A DNA stretch of 64,000 nucleotides, from contig NZ_JAYGJQ010000001.1 in the NCBI RefSeq assembly GCF_035013165.1, positions 930,001 through 994,000 on the forward strand, given 5' to 3'. Shown piece after piece: positions 32,451-40,245 of the stretch (positions are counted from its first letter, which is position 1; every line of letters begins with the position of its first letter). Under the pieces are notes generated by a model, which was not told the origin of the DNA, searched no databases, and saw only the letters and a list, made by a program, of their open reading frames with translations. The translations under genes were made by a program, and so were the position numbers. Source of the stretch: Bacteriovorax sp. PP10. GTDB taxonomy: Bacteria > Bdellovibrionota > Bacteriovoracia > Bacteriovoracales > Bacteriovoracaceae.

Positions 32451-34981
32451 TGAGTGCAAACCTTTGGAATGGAAAAATTGTCAGTGATAGCGAATTTAAA
32501 AATTCAATAGAAGAGAATTTAAATAACCCGATGTTTTGGGCCAAAGCACCGCTAAGTCATTACGTGCTCTTTGATGTGATTCAAAAAATCCAGACTGAAC
32601 TTCTAAAAAAAGAAAAGTTTTATATAAAACTCGTTCTCGATTTAAAACAAAGAGAAGACATCAGTAGTGATGAAGTCGAAGCTTCAATGAATGGACTGAT
32701 TGATTTTTTAAGTGTTGACCAGTTGAGAGTGAAACTTAAAAGAGAACTTGGAAGCGAGCAGCCTTTTGAATTAAAAAGACAGACGGCAAGAGCTAATCAC
32801 TTTGAGGCCTGGTATCCATTGGGAACATTGGTTCATGTCACACCCAATAACTCACCACTCTTAGGAGTGTTAGGAGTGATGGAAGGACTTTTAAGTGGAA
32901 ACGTAAATATCTTAAAGCTCGCAAGAAAAGACAGCGCCTTTGCTGCAATTTTCTACGAAGAGTTATGCAAACTAGATACAACTGGAACAATTAAAAATTA
33001 CGTTTATATCGCAAAAATTAGTTCAAAAGAAAAAGACTACTTAAAAAGTGTTTTAGGTTTAGCTGATGTGATCTCTGCCTGGGGTGGAGAAGAAAGTGTC
33101 CAAAGCATTCGCGAAATCGCGCCTCGTGGAGCGCGCATTGTTGAATGGGGTCATAAAATTTCTTTTTCTTATATTACGAGTGCAAAAAAATCTGATGCTG
33201 AAGTCTTTAAGAGTCTTGCTTATGAAATCTGTCTTAATGAACAGATGGCATGCTCAAGTCCTCAATGCGTATTTATCGAAGATGCAAGTTTCGAAGAGTT
33301 AAAAGAGATTGCGGTCACTTTATCAAATGCTCTCAATACTGTTTCACCAACGATTAAGCGGGTTGTTCCTGGAGTTCAGGAAATGGCCGAGTTAATGGTG
33401 ACTAAAGAGCAGGTGAGACTGAAATCCATTTTAGGCGGGAGTGAATTAGTTGAATCGAAAAATCACGACTGGCGCATTTATGTAGAAAATACTCCTGCAC
33501 TTAATTCTTCCCCTTTATTCAGAACGATCTGGCTTAAACCAATGCCAAGATCAAAAATGATTGATCACTTAAGACCTTTGAAAACATATTTGCAGACAGC
33601 AGGGATCGCTGCGACTTCTTTAGAAGTTGAAGCACTCTCTCGCGATTTATTTATGAGTGGTGTTCAAAGGATTCGTGCCATCGGGGAAATGACTGATAGT
33701 TATATTGGTGAGCCTCACGATGGTGTATATGCACTCGAGCGCTATTGCCAGCGAATTAATTTTCAGGACTCCCAAAAAGTCATGATGATGAAAAATAAAA
33801 GTTCATTTGAAGATGAAAAAGCTCCTTCTCCTGTGAGAGCAACTCCGATTATGGAAAAGGCCGACTTTCAACTCCAAACCGTTAAAGATGAACACTCTGA
33901 TTTATTCTTTTACAGTGGAGGAAGTTCAGGTGAGCCAAAACTTTCAATTTTTACTTATGCTGATTACCACAGACAAATGGAGCTTGCAGCAGAAGGTTTA
34001 TATGCTGCTGGATTAAATCCAGCGACCGACAGGTGTATGAATCTCTTTTATGCCGGATCTTTATACGGCGGGTTTGTAAGTTTCTTCACTATTTTAGAAA
34101 AGCTTGAGGCCGTTCATTTCCCAATGGGAGCAAGTACTGAGTTTGGGATGGTGGGAAAAACGATTATTAAAAATCGCGTGGACACTCTTTTAGGAATGCC
34201 TTCTTATCTCATTCAGCTCTTCAAAGAAAATCACGAAGACTTTAAAAAATACCGTGGAATTAAAAAGATCTTTTTCGGCGGTGAGCATTTCAGTGAAGCA
34301 CAAAAGACTTATTTAAAGCGCGAGTACGGAGTCGACATTATCCGCTCAGCGGCCTACGGCTCTGTCGATGCTGGCCCACTTGGTTACCAGTGTGAATTCG
34401 CCGTTGGTGGAATGCACCACTTACACGAAAAACTTCACGACTTAGAATTTGTCGATCTGGAAATTGATGAACCTGTCAAAGCAGGGGACGTCGGAAGAAT
34501 GCTTTTTACATCCAAGGTTCGCCACGGACAAAAGATCGAGCGCTATGCTATCGGAGACGTCGGTAAAAAGCTCGAAGGGCCTTGTGCCTGTGGAAGACAG
34601 GGGGTTCGTTTTGAACTCTTAGGTCGTCACGGTGACGTCTTTAGAATTGGAACCACATTTCTAAGCTACCAGCGTTTTCAAAAAATCTTAATCGATCAAT
34701 ACGAATACGAAGGATCAATCCAGCTACATCTTTATGCAGGGGACGGAATCAAAAAAGACAAAGTCGTCTTAAAGATTGAAAACCTTTTCAGCGATCAATA
34801 TAAAGATGCCCAGATTCCTGAGCGACTTAAAAAAATGTTCCTGGCACAGTATGCGGATTTGAACTTAGTTGTGAACACCGATTTGGTATTGGATTTTGAT
34901 GTGGAAGTTGTTGAGAAAACTCAACTAACTTTTAGCGCGAGTACCGGCAAGTTAAGAAGTGTTATCGATCATAGGAATTAA
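32450..34981 (+). CDS. LuxC acyl-CoA reductase fused to a PaaK-like ligase
   Basis: 843 residues, two enzymes in one chain. Residues about 1-445 match LuxC (NADPH-dependent acyl reductase of the aldehyde dehydrogenase fold), with ANHFEAWYPLGTLVHVTPNN and the catalytic Cys268 in NEQMACSSPQC. After a linker (about 446-480) comes an adenylate-forming ligase: phosphate loop SGGSSGEPK from residue 489, YGSVDAGPLGYQC, and CACGRQGVRFELLGRHGD. Thus activation and reduction of a carboxylic acid may be joined. Starts at ATG 32450 inside the LuxE stop; the next ligase gene follows after 2 nt. Product and chain length unknown. Confidence 0.88.
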   Translation: MSANLWNGKIVSDSEFKNSIEENLNNPMFWAKAPLSHYVLFDVIQKIQTELLKKEKFYIKLVLDLKQREDISSDEVEASMNGLIDFLSVDQLRVKLKRELGSEQPFELKRQTARANHFEAWYPLGTLVHVTPNNSPLLGVLGVMEGLLSGNVNILKLARKDSAFAAIFYEELCKLDTTGTIKNYVYIAKISSKEKDYLKSVLGLADVISAWGGEESVQSIREIAPRGARIVEWGHKISFSYITSAKKSDAEVFKSLAYEICLNEQMACSSPQCVFIEDASFEELKEIAVTLSNALNTVSPTIKRVVPGVQEMAELMVTKEQVRLKSILGGSELVESKNHDWRIYVENTPALNSSPLFRTIWLKPMPRSKMIDHLRPLKTYLQTAGIAATSLEVEALSRDLFMSGVQRIRAIGEMTDSYIGEPHDGVYALERYCQRINFQDSQKVMMMKNKSSFEDEKAPSPVRATPIMEKADFQLQTVKDEHSDLFFYSGGSSGEPKLSIFTYADYHRQMELAAEGLYAAGLNPATDRCMNLFYAGSLYGGFVSFFTILEKLEAVHFPMGASTEFGMVGKTIIKNRVDTLLGMPSYLIQLFKENHEDFKKYRGIKKIFFGGEHFSEAQKTYLKREYGVDIIRSAAYGSVDAGPLGYQCEFAVGGMHHLHEKLHDLEFVDLEIDEPVKAGDVGRMLFTSKVRHGQKIERYAIGDVGKKLEGPCACGRQGVRFELLGRHGDVFRIGTTFLSYQRFQKILIDQYEYEGSIQLHLYAGDGIKKDKVVLKIENLFSDQYKDAQIPERLKKMFLAQYADLNLVVNTDLVLDFDVEVVEKTQLTFSASTGKLRSVIDHRN

Positions 34982-34983
34982 CA

Positions 34984-36240
34984 ATGCAAAAATGGCCTTT
35001 GAAAGAAATTATCGAACACGCGAAAGCACATTCACCGTACTATCGTGAATTGTATAAAGATATTGATACGAGTGATCTTGCGAAACTGCCTATCATTGAT
35101 CAAGTGAAGTTTTGGAAGGCCGAGGTTCTCACCAGTGCTGATCCGGATGGAATTGTTTTTAAAAGTGGAGGAAGCACAGGCGCTCCCAAGTATTCTTATT
35201 TCACCAATCAGGAATGGGAAAGTTTTTGCACCTCTTTTGGATTGGGAATGGCCGAAGGGATTTTAGAAAGTGGTGATCGTATCGCCAATCTTTTTTATGC
35301 CGGTGATCTTTATGCTTCTTTTTTATTTATCAAAGATTCACTGCAGGCCATTCCAGCAGAAAAGAAAAAGTTATCGATGTTTCCCATCGCCGGGCAAACA
35401 GACCACCTGCAAATTTTGAAAACGCTTGATGAATTTAAAATTAATACGATTGTAGGAGTGCCTTCTGCGATTTTAATTTTATTGGAAAAGTATTCATTCA
35501 ATAAAGCGAAATACCCCAATATGAAAATTGAAAAACTTCTTTTTGGTGGGGAAGCTTTATATGACGATCAAAGAGAGGCCTTATTAAACTTATTTCCAGA
35601 TGTTCAAATCTCATCTATTGGCTGTGCCAGTGTTGATGGTGGGCTCATCGGTTATTCAAGTGCAGACTGTGAAAATGGTGAGCATCGTGTGTTTGATGGC
35701 TCTCATATCATCGAGATAGTTGACCCTGATACTTACGAAGTTATCACTGAAAAAGATAAAGTCGGAAAAATACTACTCACAAATCTTTCCAGAAAACTTA
35801 TGCCTATCATCCGTTATCCTGCAGGAGACCTGGCCGCGTGGATAGAAGATGAAGGAGTCCCTAACAGGAAGTTTAAACTTCAAGGGCGCTCTGAAGAGGC
35901 CGCTCGCCTGGGAACATTGAGTGTGTATTTTGAAGACACTCGCGACATGGTGATGAAAACCTTAGGTGACTGCAAAGGGATCCAATTCCAGATGATCTTG
36001 TATCACTTCAATCACAAAGATGAGTTAACAATAAAAATATCAGGGCCAGACTTAGAGCAAAAAAATAATGTTAAACAATGTATTTTAGATACATTTATCG
36101 CAGAAAAAGCAGGTTACTCGGATTTACTTGCGAAAGGTCTTATTCATCCGCTAAGGATTGATATTGTCAGGGCAAATGAGCTTGAAAGTAATGTGCGAAC
36201 AGGAAAACTCAAGCGTATCATTGACCGACGGATAAAATAA
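34984..36240 (+). CDS. Stand-alone PaaK/LuxE-like adenylate-forming ligase
   Basis: 418 residues, similar in layout to the C-terminal half of the preceding fusion. Phosphate loop KSGGSTGAPKYSYFT (about 60-75), LFYAGDLYASFLF (the fusion has LFYAGSLYGGFVSF), VGVPSAILILLEKY, KLLFGGEALYDDQ, and IRYPAGDLAAWIEDEG near the hinge. The CxCG motif of the fusion and LuxE is absent; FKLQGRSEEAARLG stands in its place. Its gene starts 2 nt after the fusion stop, ending the operon. It may activate a different acid, or be a duplicated copy of the fused ligase. Confidence 0.85.
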   Translation: MQKWPLKEIIEHAKAHSPYYRELYKDIDTSDLAKLPIIDQVKFWKAEVLTSADPDGIVFKSGGSTGAPKYSYFTNQEWESFCTSFGLGMAEGILESGDRIANLFYAGDLYASFLFIKDSLQAIPAEKKKLSMFPIAGQTDHLQILKTLDEFKINTIVGVPSAILILLEKYSFNKAKYPNMKIEKLLFGGEALYDDQREALLNLFPDVQISSIGCASVDGGLIGYSSADCENGEHRVFDGSHIIEIVDPDTYEVITEKDKVGKILLTNLSRKLMPIIRYPAGDLAAWIEDEGVPNRKFKLQGRSEEAARLGTLSVYFEDTRDMVMKTLGDCKGIQFQMILYHFNHKDELTIKISGPDLEQKNNVKQCILDTFIAEKAGYSDLLAKGLIHPLRIDIVRANELESNVRTGKLKRIIDRRIK

Positions 36241-36249
36241 AGTGGAAGA

Positions 36250-36345
36250 GGGGCTGGGCCCTACATTACGAAAAATATCATTGAAGGCCACGGCGGGACG
36301 ATTACTGTTGAGAGTAAGCCCGGACATGGCTCAAATATAGTTTAG
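36250..36345 (+). pseudogene. Remnant of a histidine-kinase ATPase domain
   Basis: Immediately after the ligase stop. The frame from TAC 36262 encodes YITKNIIEGHGG followed by TITVESKPGHGSNIV and a stop at 36343-36345, which is the classical end of a HATPase_c domain (G2 box plus last strands). Just upstream, GGGCTGGGC encodes GLG of the G2 box in another frame, so a frameshift separates the two parts. No start codon or upstream kinase sequence remains; the ligase gene occupies that place. A decayed scar of a kinase gene is the simplest reading. Confidence 0.75.
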
Positions 36346-36379
36346 ACTATAACTGCAGCTACACTATAAAAGGAAGGCC

Positions 36380-36469
36380 ATGGATAAAGATGCTAAAATT
36401 ATCGTTTTCGGAATCATTCTCACAATTGCTATTTTTGCAGCTTCCGTCTATTTCAAACTTAAATCGTAG
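36380..36469 (+). CDS. Small single-span membrane protein (29 aa)
   Basis: MDKDAKIIVFGIILTIAIFA plus ASVYFKLKS: one hydrophobic span flanked by charges. AAGGA lies 6 nt before the ATG. Its 3' end overlaps the convergent hflX stop by 11 nt. A 16-nt inverted repeat TATAGT-TTAG-ACTATA sits at about 36337-36352 upstream and could be an operator. Composition and ribosome site favour a real gene, but nothing else supports it. Confidence 0.55.
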   Translation: MDKDAKIIVFGIILTIAIFAASVYFKLKS

Positions 36470-37793
36470 TCCAGTCAGTCTCTTCTAATCGAGGGTCGTT
36501 AGGCCCTAGGATATATTTCTGCACGCCTAAATTTCCAAAAATAAAATCTGGAACTCGGATGCGATAGAAAATCCCTTTTTCATGATTACTTGTATTCACC
36601 ACGTTGGTCTTTGACATCACTGCAGAGTGAGCAGCTCCATCTTCATAAGGAATGAAAAGGTCAAAGTGCTCTTGCTTGGCAAGGAAGTACTCAACGATGT
36701 GCTTTCTTAGAGCTGTCATGTCTTCCGGATCATAACTAGAAACTAAAAAGCTTCCAGGATATTTTCTTAAAACAATCTTCTTCAGTAGTTCATCATCACA
36801 TTGATCTTTTTTGTTAAAGACAATAATCGTTTCTTTTTCTTCAACTTTTAGTTCTTTTAAAACCTCATACGTCACACTCAATTGCTTTTCGTAGTGAGGG
36901 TCAGAGATATCACAAACAATAATTAAGAGATCTGCTTCCAGAGCAGACTCTAGAGTCGTTTTAAAACCATCAATAAGAGTGTTGGGAAGGTTGGAAATAA
37001 ATCCTACCGTATCAATCATAATCATTGGTGGTTTCGTATCAGGGTTCAGCATTCTGTATGTTGAATCAAGAGTTGCAAACAGTTTGTTTTCTTCCAGAAT
37101 TTCCACGCGGCAAAGACGATTCATGATCGAAGATTTTCCAGCGTTGGTATAACCGACAAGTGCAGCTGTAACGGCTTGATTCTCGCGGCGTTTTTTTCTT
37201 ACCTGTCTTTGTTTTTCTAAGGTCACAAGTTCTTCTTTATAGAACTCGATGCGGTCACGAATGATACGTCTATCTAACTCGATCTGCTTTTCACCCTCTC
37301 CACCAAGAACACCAACACCACCACGCTGACGGTTTAAATGGGTCCAGAATCCGGCAAGGCGAGGAAGCATGTATTGAAGACGGGCAATTTCGATTTGGAT
37401 TTTTGCTTCTTTAGTGCGAGCGTGTTTAGCAAAGATTTCTAAAATAACGTGAACGCGGTCAACGACAGATAAACCAGTTAGTTTTCTGATATTCGTAATC
37501 TGACGTGCCGTTAATTCAAAGTCGAACACTAAAAGTTTTGATCCATCAGCTTCTGCAGCTTCTGCGATCTCTTTTAATTTTCCCGACCCTAAAATGCTGG
37601 CAGGATCAATTTCTTTTTTATTCTGAATATGAGCTTCACCGGTCTGAAGTCCAAGCGTTCTTAGAAGCTCTCTAAGTTCGTTAATAGATCTTCGCGATTC
37701 ACTTTCCGTCTGATGATCAGGAAAGCTTGGAGACACTATAGACACCAGTGTCGCGCGGTAATCGGGATCAATATTAAATTCGTTATCCATCAT
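36459..37793 (-). CDS. hflX: Ribosome-associated GTPase HflX
   Basis: GTPase that binds the 50S subunit and rescues or splits stalled ribosomes. 444 residues: N-terminal HflX domain with VDRVHVILEIFAKHARTKEAKIQIEIARLQY and the Gly-rich linker RQRGGVGVLGGEGEKQIELDRR, then the G domain with G1 GYTNAGKSS (about 213-222), G3 DTVGFI and G4 NKKD. Starts MMDN; the second ATG is equally possible. Last gene of a minus-strand group with panC and coaBC (gap 5 nt). Confidence 0.95.
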   Translation of the reverse strand: MMDNEFNIDPDYRATLVSIVSPSFPDHQTESESRRSINELRELLRTLGLQTGEAHIQNKKEIDPASILGSGKLKEIAEAAEADGSKLLVFDFELTARQITNIRKLTGLSVVDRVHVILEIFAKHARTKEAKIQIEIARLQYMLPRLAGFWTHLNRQRGGVGVLGGEGEKQIELDRRIIRDRIEFYKEELVTLEKQRQVRKKRRENQAVTAALVGYTNAGKSSIMNRLCRVEILEENKLFATLDSTYRMLNPDTKPPMIMIDTVGFISNLPNTLIDGFKTTLESALEADLLIIVCDISDPHYEKQLSVTYEVLKELKVEEKETIIVFNKKDQCDDELLKKIVLRKYPGSFLVSSYDPEDMTALRKHIVEYFLAKQEHFDLFIPYEDGAAHSAVMSKTNVVNTSNHEKGIFYRIRVPDFIFGNLGVQKYILGPNDPRLEETDWTTI

Positions 37794-37798
37794 AAAAT

Positions 37799-38662
37799 TT
37801 ATTTTCCTGTAGAAGCTATAGTGACCAGGATATTATCCAATAGTCTCGCTGAACTCATTCTATAAGCTGCCACAATGACGACTTCTTGAGTTTTATCTGT
37901 GGGCATCTCTAGATTTTTTGAATCCAGAATTTCTAAGTAGTCCCATTTTTTATCATTCGCTTTCGCTTCATAGACAAATGTTTTGTAATCTTGTTTCGTG
38001 CGAATCAACTTCTCAATTTTCTGCAGAGTATGAGGTAGCACAAGAGCTTCCACTCTTTCACTCTCACTTAAATACTGATTGCGAGATGAAAGAGCTAATC
38101 CTTCTGAGTTTCTGATAATCGGCATGATGTTGATCTTGATTGGGATCTCTAGATCATGAACCATCTTTTTAATGATCAAACACTGCTGAACATCTTTTTG
38201 TCCAAAGTAGGCTTGGTGAGCTTTCGTGATCGTAAACAAGCGGTACACGACAGTTGTCACACCATCAAAGTGAGTAGGGCGGACAGCTCCTTCAAGCTTC
38301 TGAGTCATGGGTCCCATGGAAATGTTTGTTGAAAAACCTTCAGGGTAAATACCTTCGTCAGTATTCGGAGCATAAACGACAATTTCTTTTTTCTTGTCTA
38401 GTAAAAGCGCCACTGCTGAAATCTTGGCGATGTCATCATCAAGCGTGCGTGGGTATTTATCAAAATCTTCGTTCGGTCCAAATTGTTTTGGGTTCACGTA
38501 AATGGTCACGATGGCCACATCGTTTTCTTCGATAGCTTTTTCCAGAAGTGAGATATGACCTTTATGCAAATTCCCCATCGTTGGAACGAGTCCAATAGAT
38601 TGAGTCGTAAGCGAGTTTCTAAAGTAATCAAAATCTTTTCTGTTATTGAATAATTTAATCAT
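37799..38662 (-). CDS. panC: Pantothenate synthetase
   Basis: Joins pantoate and beta-alanine with ATP to make pantothenate, the precursor of CoA. 287 residues. LVPTMGNLHKGHISLLEKA holds the adenylation HxGH-type motif (HKGH), IYVNPKQFGPNEDFDKYPRT binds pantoate, and the KMVHDLEIPIKI...LALSSRNQYLS stretch carries the KMSKS-like SSRN motif. It lies 2 nt after coaBC on the same strand, so two CoA-pathway steps share a transcript. No panB or panD was seen in the window. Confidence 0.95.
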   Translation of the reverse strand: MIKLFNNRKDFDYFRNSLTTQSIGLVPTMGNLHKGHISLLEKAIEENDVAIVTIYVNPKQFGPNEDFDKYPRTLDDDIAKISAVALLLDKKKEIVVYAPNTDEGIYPEGFSTNISMGPMTQKLEGAVRPTHFDGVTTVVYRLFTITKAHQAYFGQKDVQQCLIIKKMVHDLEIPIKINIMPIIRNSEGLALSSRNQYLSESERVEALVLPHTLQKIEKLIRTKQDYKTFVYEAKANDKKWDYLEILDSKNLEMPTDKTQEVVIVAAYRMSSARLLDNILVTIASTGK

Positions 38663-38664
38663 AG

Positions 38665-39891
38665 TTAATTAGGTGGGAAAAATTGAAGGATAATCTTGTG
38701 GGCCAGTTCACGTTTTGTGAGGATCCCTTCAAAAGTAAATCCTTTAGGTGACAGGAGTCTGTATTCAGCGAAGTCTACATTGAAACCAGTAATTTGCTGA
38801 TCTTTTGTCAGACCATTATTTACTTTCGTTCCCACTAAAAGATCCACTGGTTTTGATTGCATCTTTTTATTTAAGACAGCATCACTTGGATCTGTCTCAG
38901 CAGCAAAACCTACAATTTTTAAAGTAGGAGATTTTTTTTCAATAACAGTTTTTAAAATATCACAGGCCGGTTTAATTTTTAAATGATCGCCCATTGTATC
39001 TTTTTTAATCTTCTCGTCTGAAACATCAAACTCAATGTCTGAGATCGCAGCAGAGCTGATGTAGAGGTCAGCATGAGGCAGTTCAGCTAAAACAGCATTC
39101 TTCATATCTTCAACAGTCTTTGCTCTCACTAGTCTAAAGTTAGGATGCTTAGAAAAAAGATTAAGCTTCGCTGTCGAGTGTGCTCCAGCGATCATAATCA
39201 CTTTATGACCTTCTTTCAGTGCCGCTTCTGCCAGATAGAATCCAGTAATTCCTGATGAAGAGTTCGTTAAGTATCTAACCGGATCAAGAGGAACAATCGT
39301 CGCTCCAGTTGTCGCCAGAATTGTTTTTTGAGTAGGAAATTTTAATGGCCTGATCATTGTCGGAATCATCTCAATAATTTCATCCACACTTGGAAGTTTT
39401 CCAAGACCCACTTCTTCACAAGCAAGAATACCGGCGTCAGTAGGAGAAATAAAAAGATTATTAAGTGTTCTGAGTTTTTTAATGTCTTCAAGATTTTGTT
39501 GCGTGAAAGGATGAGCGAGCATCACAGAGTTCATCGCTGGAAATAATAAAACATTTTTATGGGGCTCAAGCGCAAGAAAAACAGATGACAATAAATCATC
39601 CGCGCGCCCCTGTGCTAATTTCGAAAGTGTATTGGCCGAAGCTGGTGCTACAACAAAAACATCACACCATCTTGCAAGATCAACATGCAAAACATTTTTG
39701 TGAGAGAAATCATCTTGTGATTTATAAACGTCTTGCACGCCTAGGTAAGTGAAGACTTCCGGGATAACAAATTTAAGTGCACCGTTAGTTAAAATAACTT
39801 TAACTTCGTGCCCGTTTTTGAAGAGCCCTCTGGCAATGTCCAATGCTTTATATGCGGAGATTGAGCCGCTTACGCCTAACAATATTCTCAT
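38665..39891 (-). CDS. coaBC: Bifunctional CoaBC (PPCS/PPCDC)
   Basis: Adds cysteine to 4'-phosphopantothenate and decarboxylates it, two steps of CoA synthesis. 408 residues. N-terminal flavin decarboxylase (CoaC) with GVSGSISAYKALDIARGL, APASANTLSKLAQGRADDLLSS and PAMNSVMLAHP; C-terminal ligase (CoaB) from about 190 with ATTGATIVPLDPVRYLTNSSSG. The usual TxGGT..PID in CoaB reads TTGATIVPLD. The ATG at 39891 gives the conserved MRILLGVSG start; a TTG 18 nt earlier is rejected. Operon with panC and hflX. Confidence 0.94.
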   Translation of the reverse strand: MRILLGVSGSISAYKALDIARGLFKNGHEVKVILTNGALKFVIPEVFTYLGVQDVYKSQDDFSHKNVLHVDLARWCDVFVVAPASANTLSKLAQGRADDLLSSVFLALEPHKNVLLFPAMNSVMLAHPFTQQNLEDIKKLRTLNNLFISPTDAGILACEEVGLGKLPSVDEIIEMIPTMIRPLKFPTQKTILATTGATIVPLDPVRYLTNSSSGITGFYLAEAALKEGHKVIMIAGAHSTAKLNLFSKHPNFRLVRAKTVEDMKNAVLAELPHADLYISSAAISDIEFDVSDEKIKKDTMGDHLKIKPACDILKTVIEKKSPTLKIVGFAAETDPSDAVLNKKMQSKPVDLLVGTKVNNGLTKDQQITGFNVDFAEYRLLSPKGFTFEGILTKRELAHKIILQFFPPN

Positions 39892-39927
39892 TGGGAAAAT
39901 ATTCCACAAAAGAGTCAGTTGTGCAAT

Positions 39928-40194
39928 TTAAGGCATGACCATCGAGACGATTTTCTTAGTGTGCGGGATGTAACTAAAGATGAAGAGACTGCAAAAGAAT
40001 AGTAAACAAGTTGCTTGGGTCACAATGAGAAACCATCCCATTTTTCCAAAGCTTTTATCGACGACTTTAACTGTGTAGTTAGTTTTTAGAACCTGCTGAC
40101 GGTACTCGGCAACGACACTGTATTGTGAAATCTTCCCGGCCACTTCTTGGTCGCGAAAGTCTTGTCTTTTCCGTTGGAGTTCTTCTTCTGTCAT
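39928..40194 (-). CDS. Small membrane protein
   Basis: 88 residues: a charged N-terminal half with Gln/Arg-rich helix (EEELQRKRQDFRDQEVAGKISQYSVVAEYRQQVL), then a membrane span (GWFLIVTQATCLLFFCSLFIFSYI) and a short tail. No signal peptide, so likely an N-in single-span protein. It lies 36 nt before coaBC on the same strand and may be in the same transcript. Not recognised. Confidence 0.65.
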   Translation of the reverse strand: MTEEELQRKRQDFRDQEVAGKISQYSVVAEYRQQVLKTNYTVKVVDKSFGKMGWFLIVTQATCLLFFCSLFIFSYIPHTKKIVSMVMP

Positions 40195-40245
40195 TGATGC
40201 CTCTTGAATAACCTATAGTTCTTATCGGTTATTATACTAGAAAGC

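Noticed and set aside
28908-36240. A bioluminescence (lux) operon
   Set aside because: No luciferase alpha/beta genes and no flavin reductase are present; only LuxC- and LuxE-like parts occur.
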